From an uncultured Clostridia bacterium (GTDB lineage Bacteria; Bacillota; Clostridia; Oscillospirales; Acutalibacteraceae), in assembly GCA_937915775.1 (NCBI GenBank), contig CALGGQ010000404.1, positions 1 through 5,173 of the forward strand: DNA of 5,173 nucleotides, given 5' to 3'. The first letter of the stretch is position 1; the number at the start of each line of letters is the position of its first letter. Shown here piece after piece: positions 5,173-5,173 of the stretch. A program made the position numbers and the translations under genes. The notes under the pieces are model-generated. The model saw only the letters and a program-made list of their open reading frames with translations. It was not told the DNA's origin and searched no databases.

Positions 5173-5173
5173 T

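Overview
The window looks like a chromosomal housekeeping stretch from a clostridial-type Firmicute (Bacillota) with moderate GC; the family cannot be fixed from 5 kb. The signs are a T-box leader on thrS, a TPP riboswitch on a lone thiT (an ECF transporter S component), ribosomal protein L27 with the Firmicutes N-terminal extension, strong AGGAGG-type ribosome binding sites and consensus sigma-A promoters. Four protein genes are certain: thrS (minus strand, 58-1998), thiT (plus, 2494-3153), metY (minus, 3237-4523) and rpmA (minus, 4824-5108). I add a fifth, very small candidate gene of 23 codons in the metY leader (4571-4642).

Layout. thrS ends at an intrinsic terminator at the left edge. 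Its 5' leader (about 2249-1999) is a complete threonine T-box with an ACC specifier, an antiterminator and a competing terminator. A divergent promoter pair at 2256-2333 separates thrS from thiT, and the thiT transcript begins with a TPP aptamer and its own terminator. So one short intergenic region (1999-2493) carries two back-to-back promoters and two different RNA switches facing away from each other. thiT converges on metY across a shared hairpin (3180-3212). metY has a perfect-consensus promoter 150-185 bases upstream of its start, a leader with two copies of an inverted repeat, and the small ORF with a better Shine-Dalgarno than metY itself. rpmA, with its own terminator, lies upstream of metY; the rest of its presumed rplU-prp-rpmA operon lies beyond the right edge.

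Function. The genes do not form one pathway. They are three regulated units sensing different metabolites: uncharged tRNA-Thr (thrS), thiamine pyrophosphate (thiT) and, by inference, sulfur or methionine status (metY), next to constitutive ribosomal rpmA. The least explained part is the metY control region: twin CCTAT-N7-RTAGG sites at and just after the promoter, plus an unrecognised leader peptide ending in RMWRPSI. There is no phage, IS, CRISPR or defence-like content.
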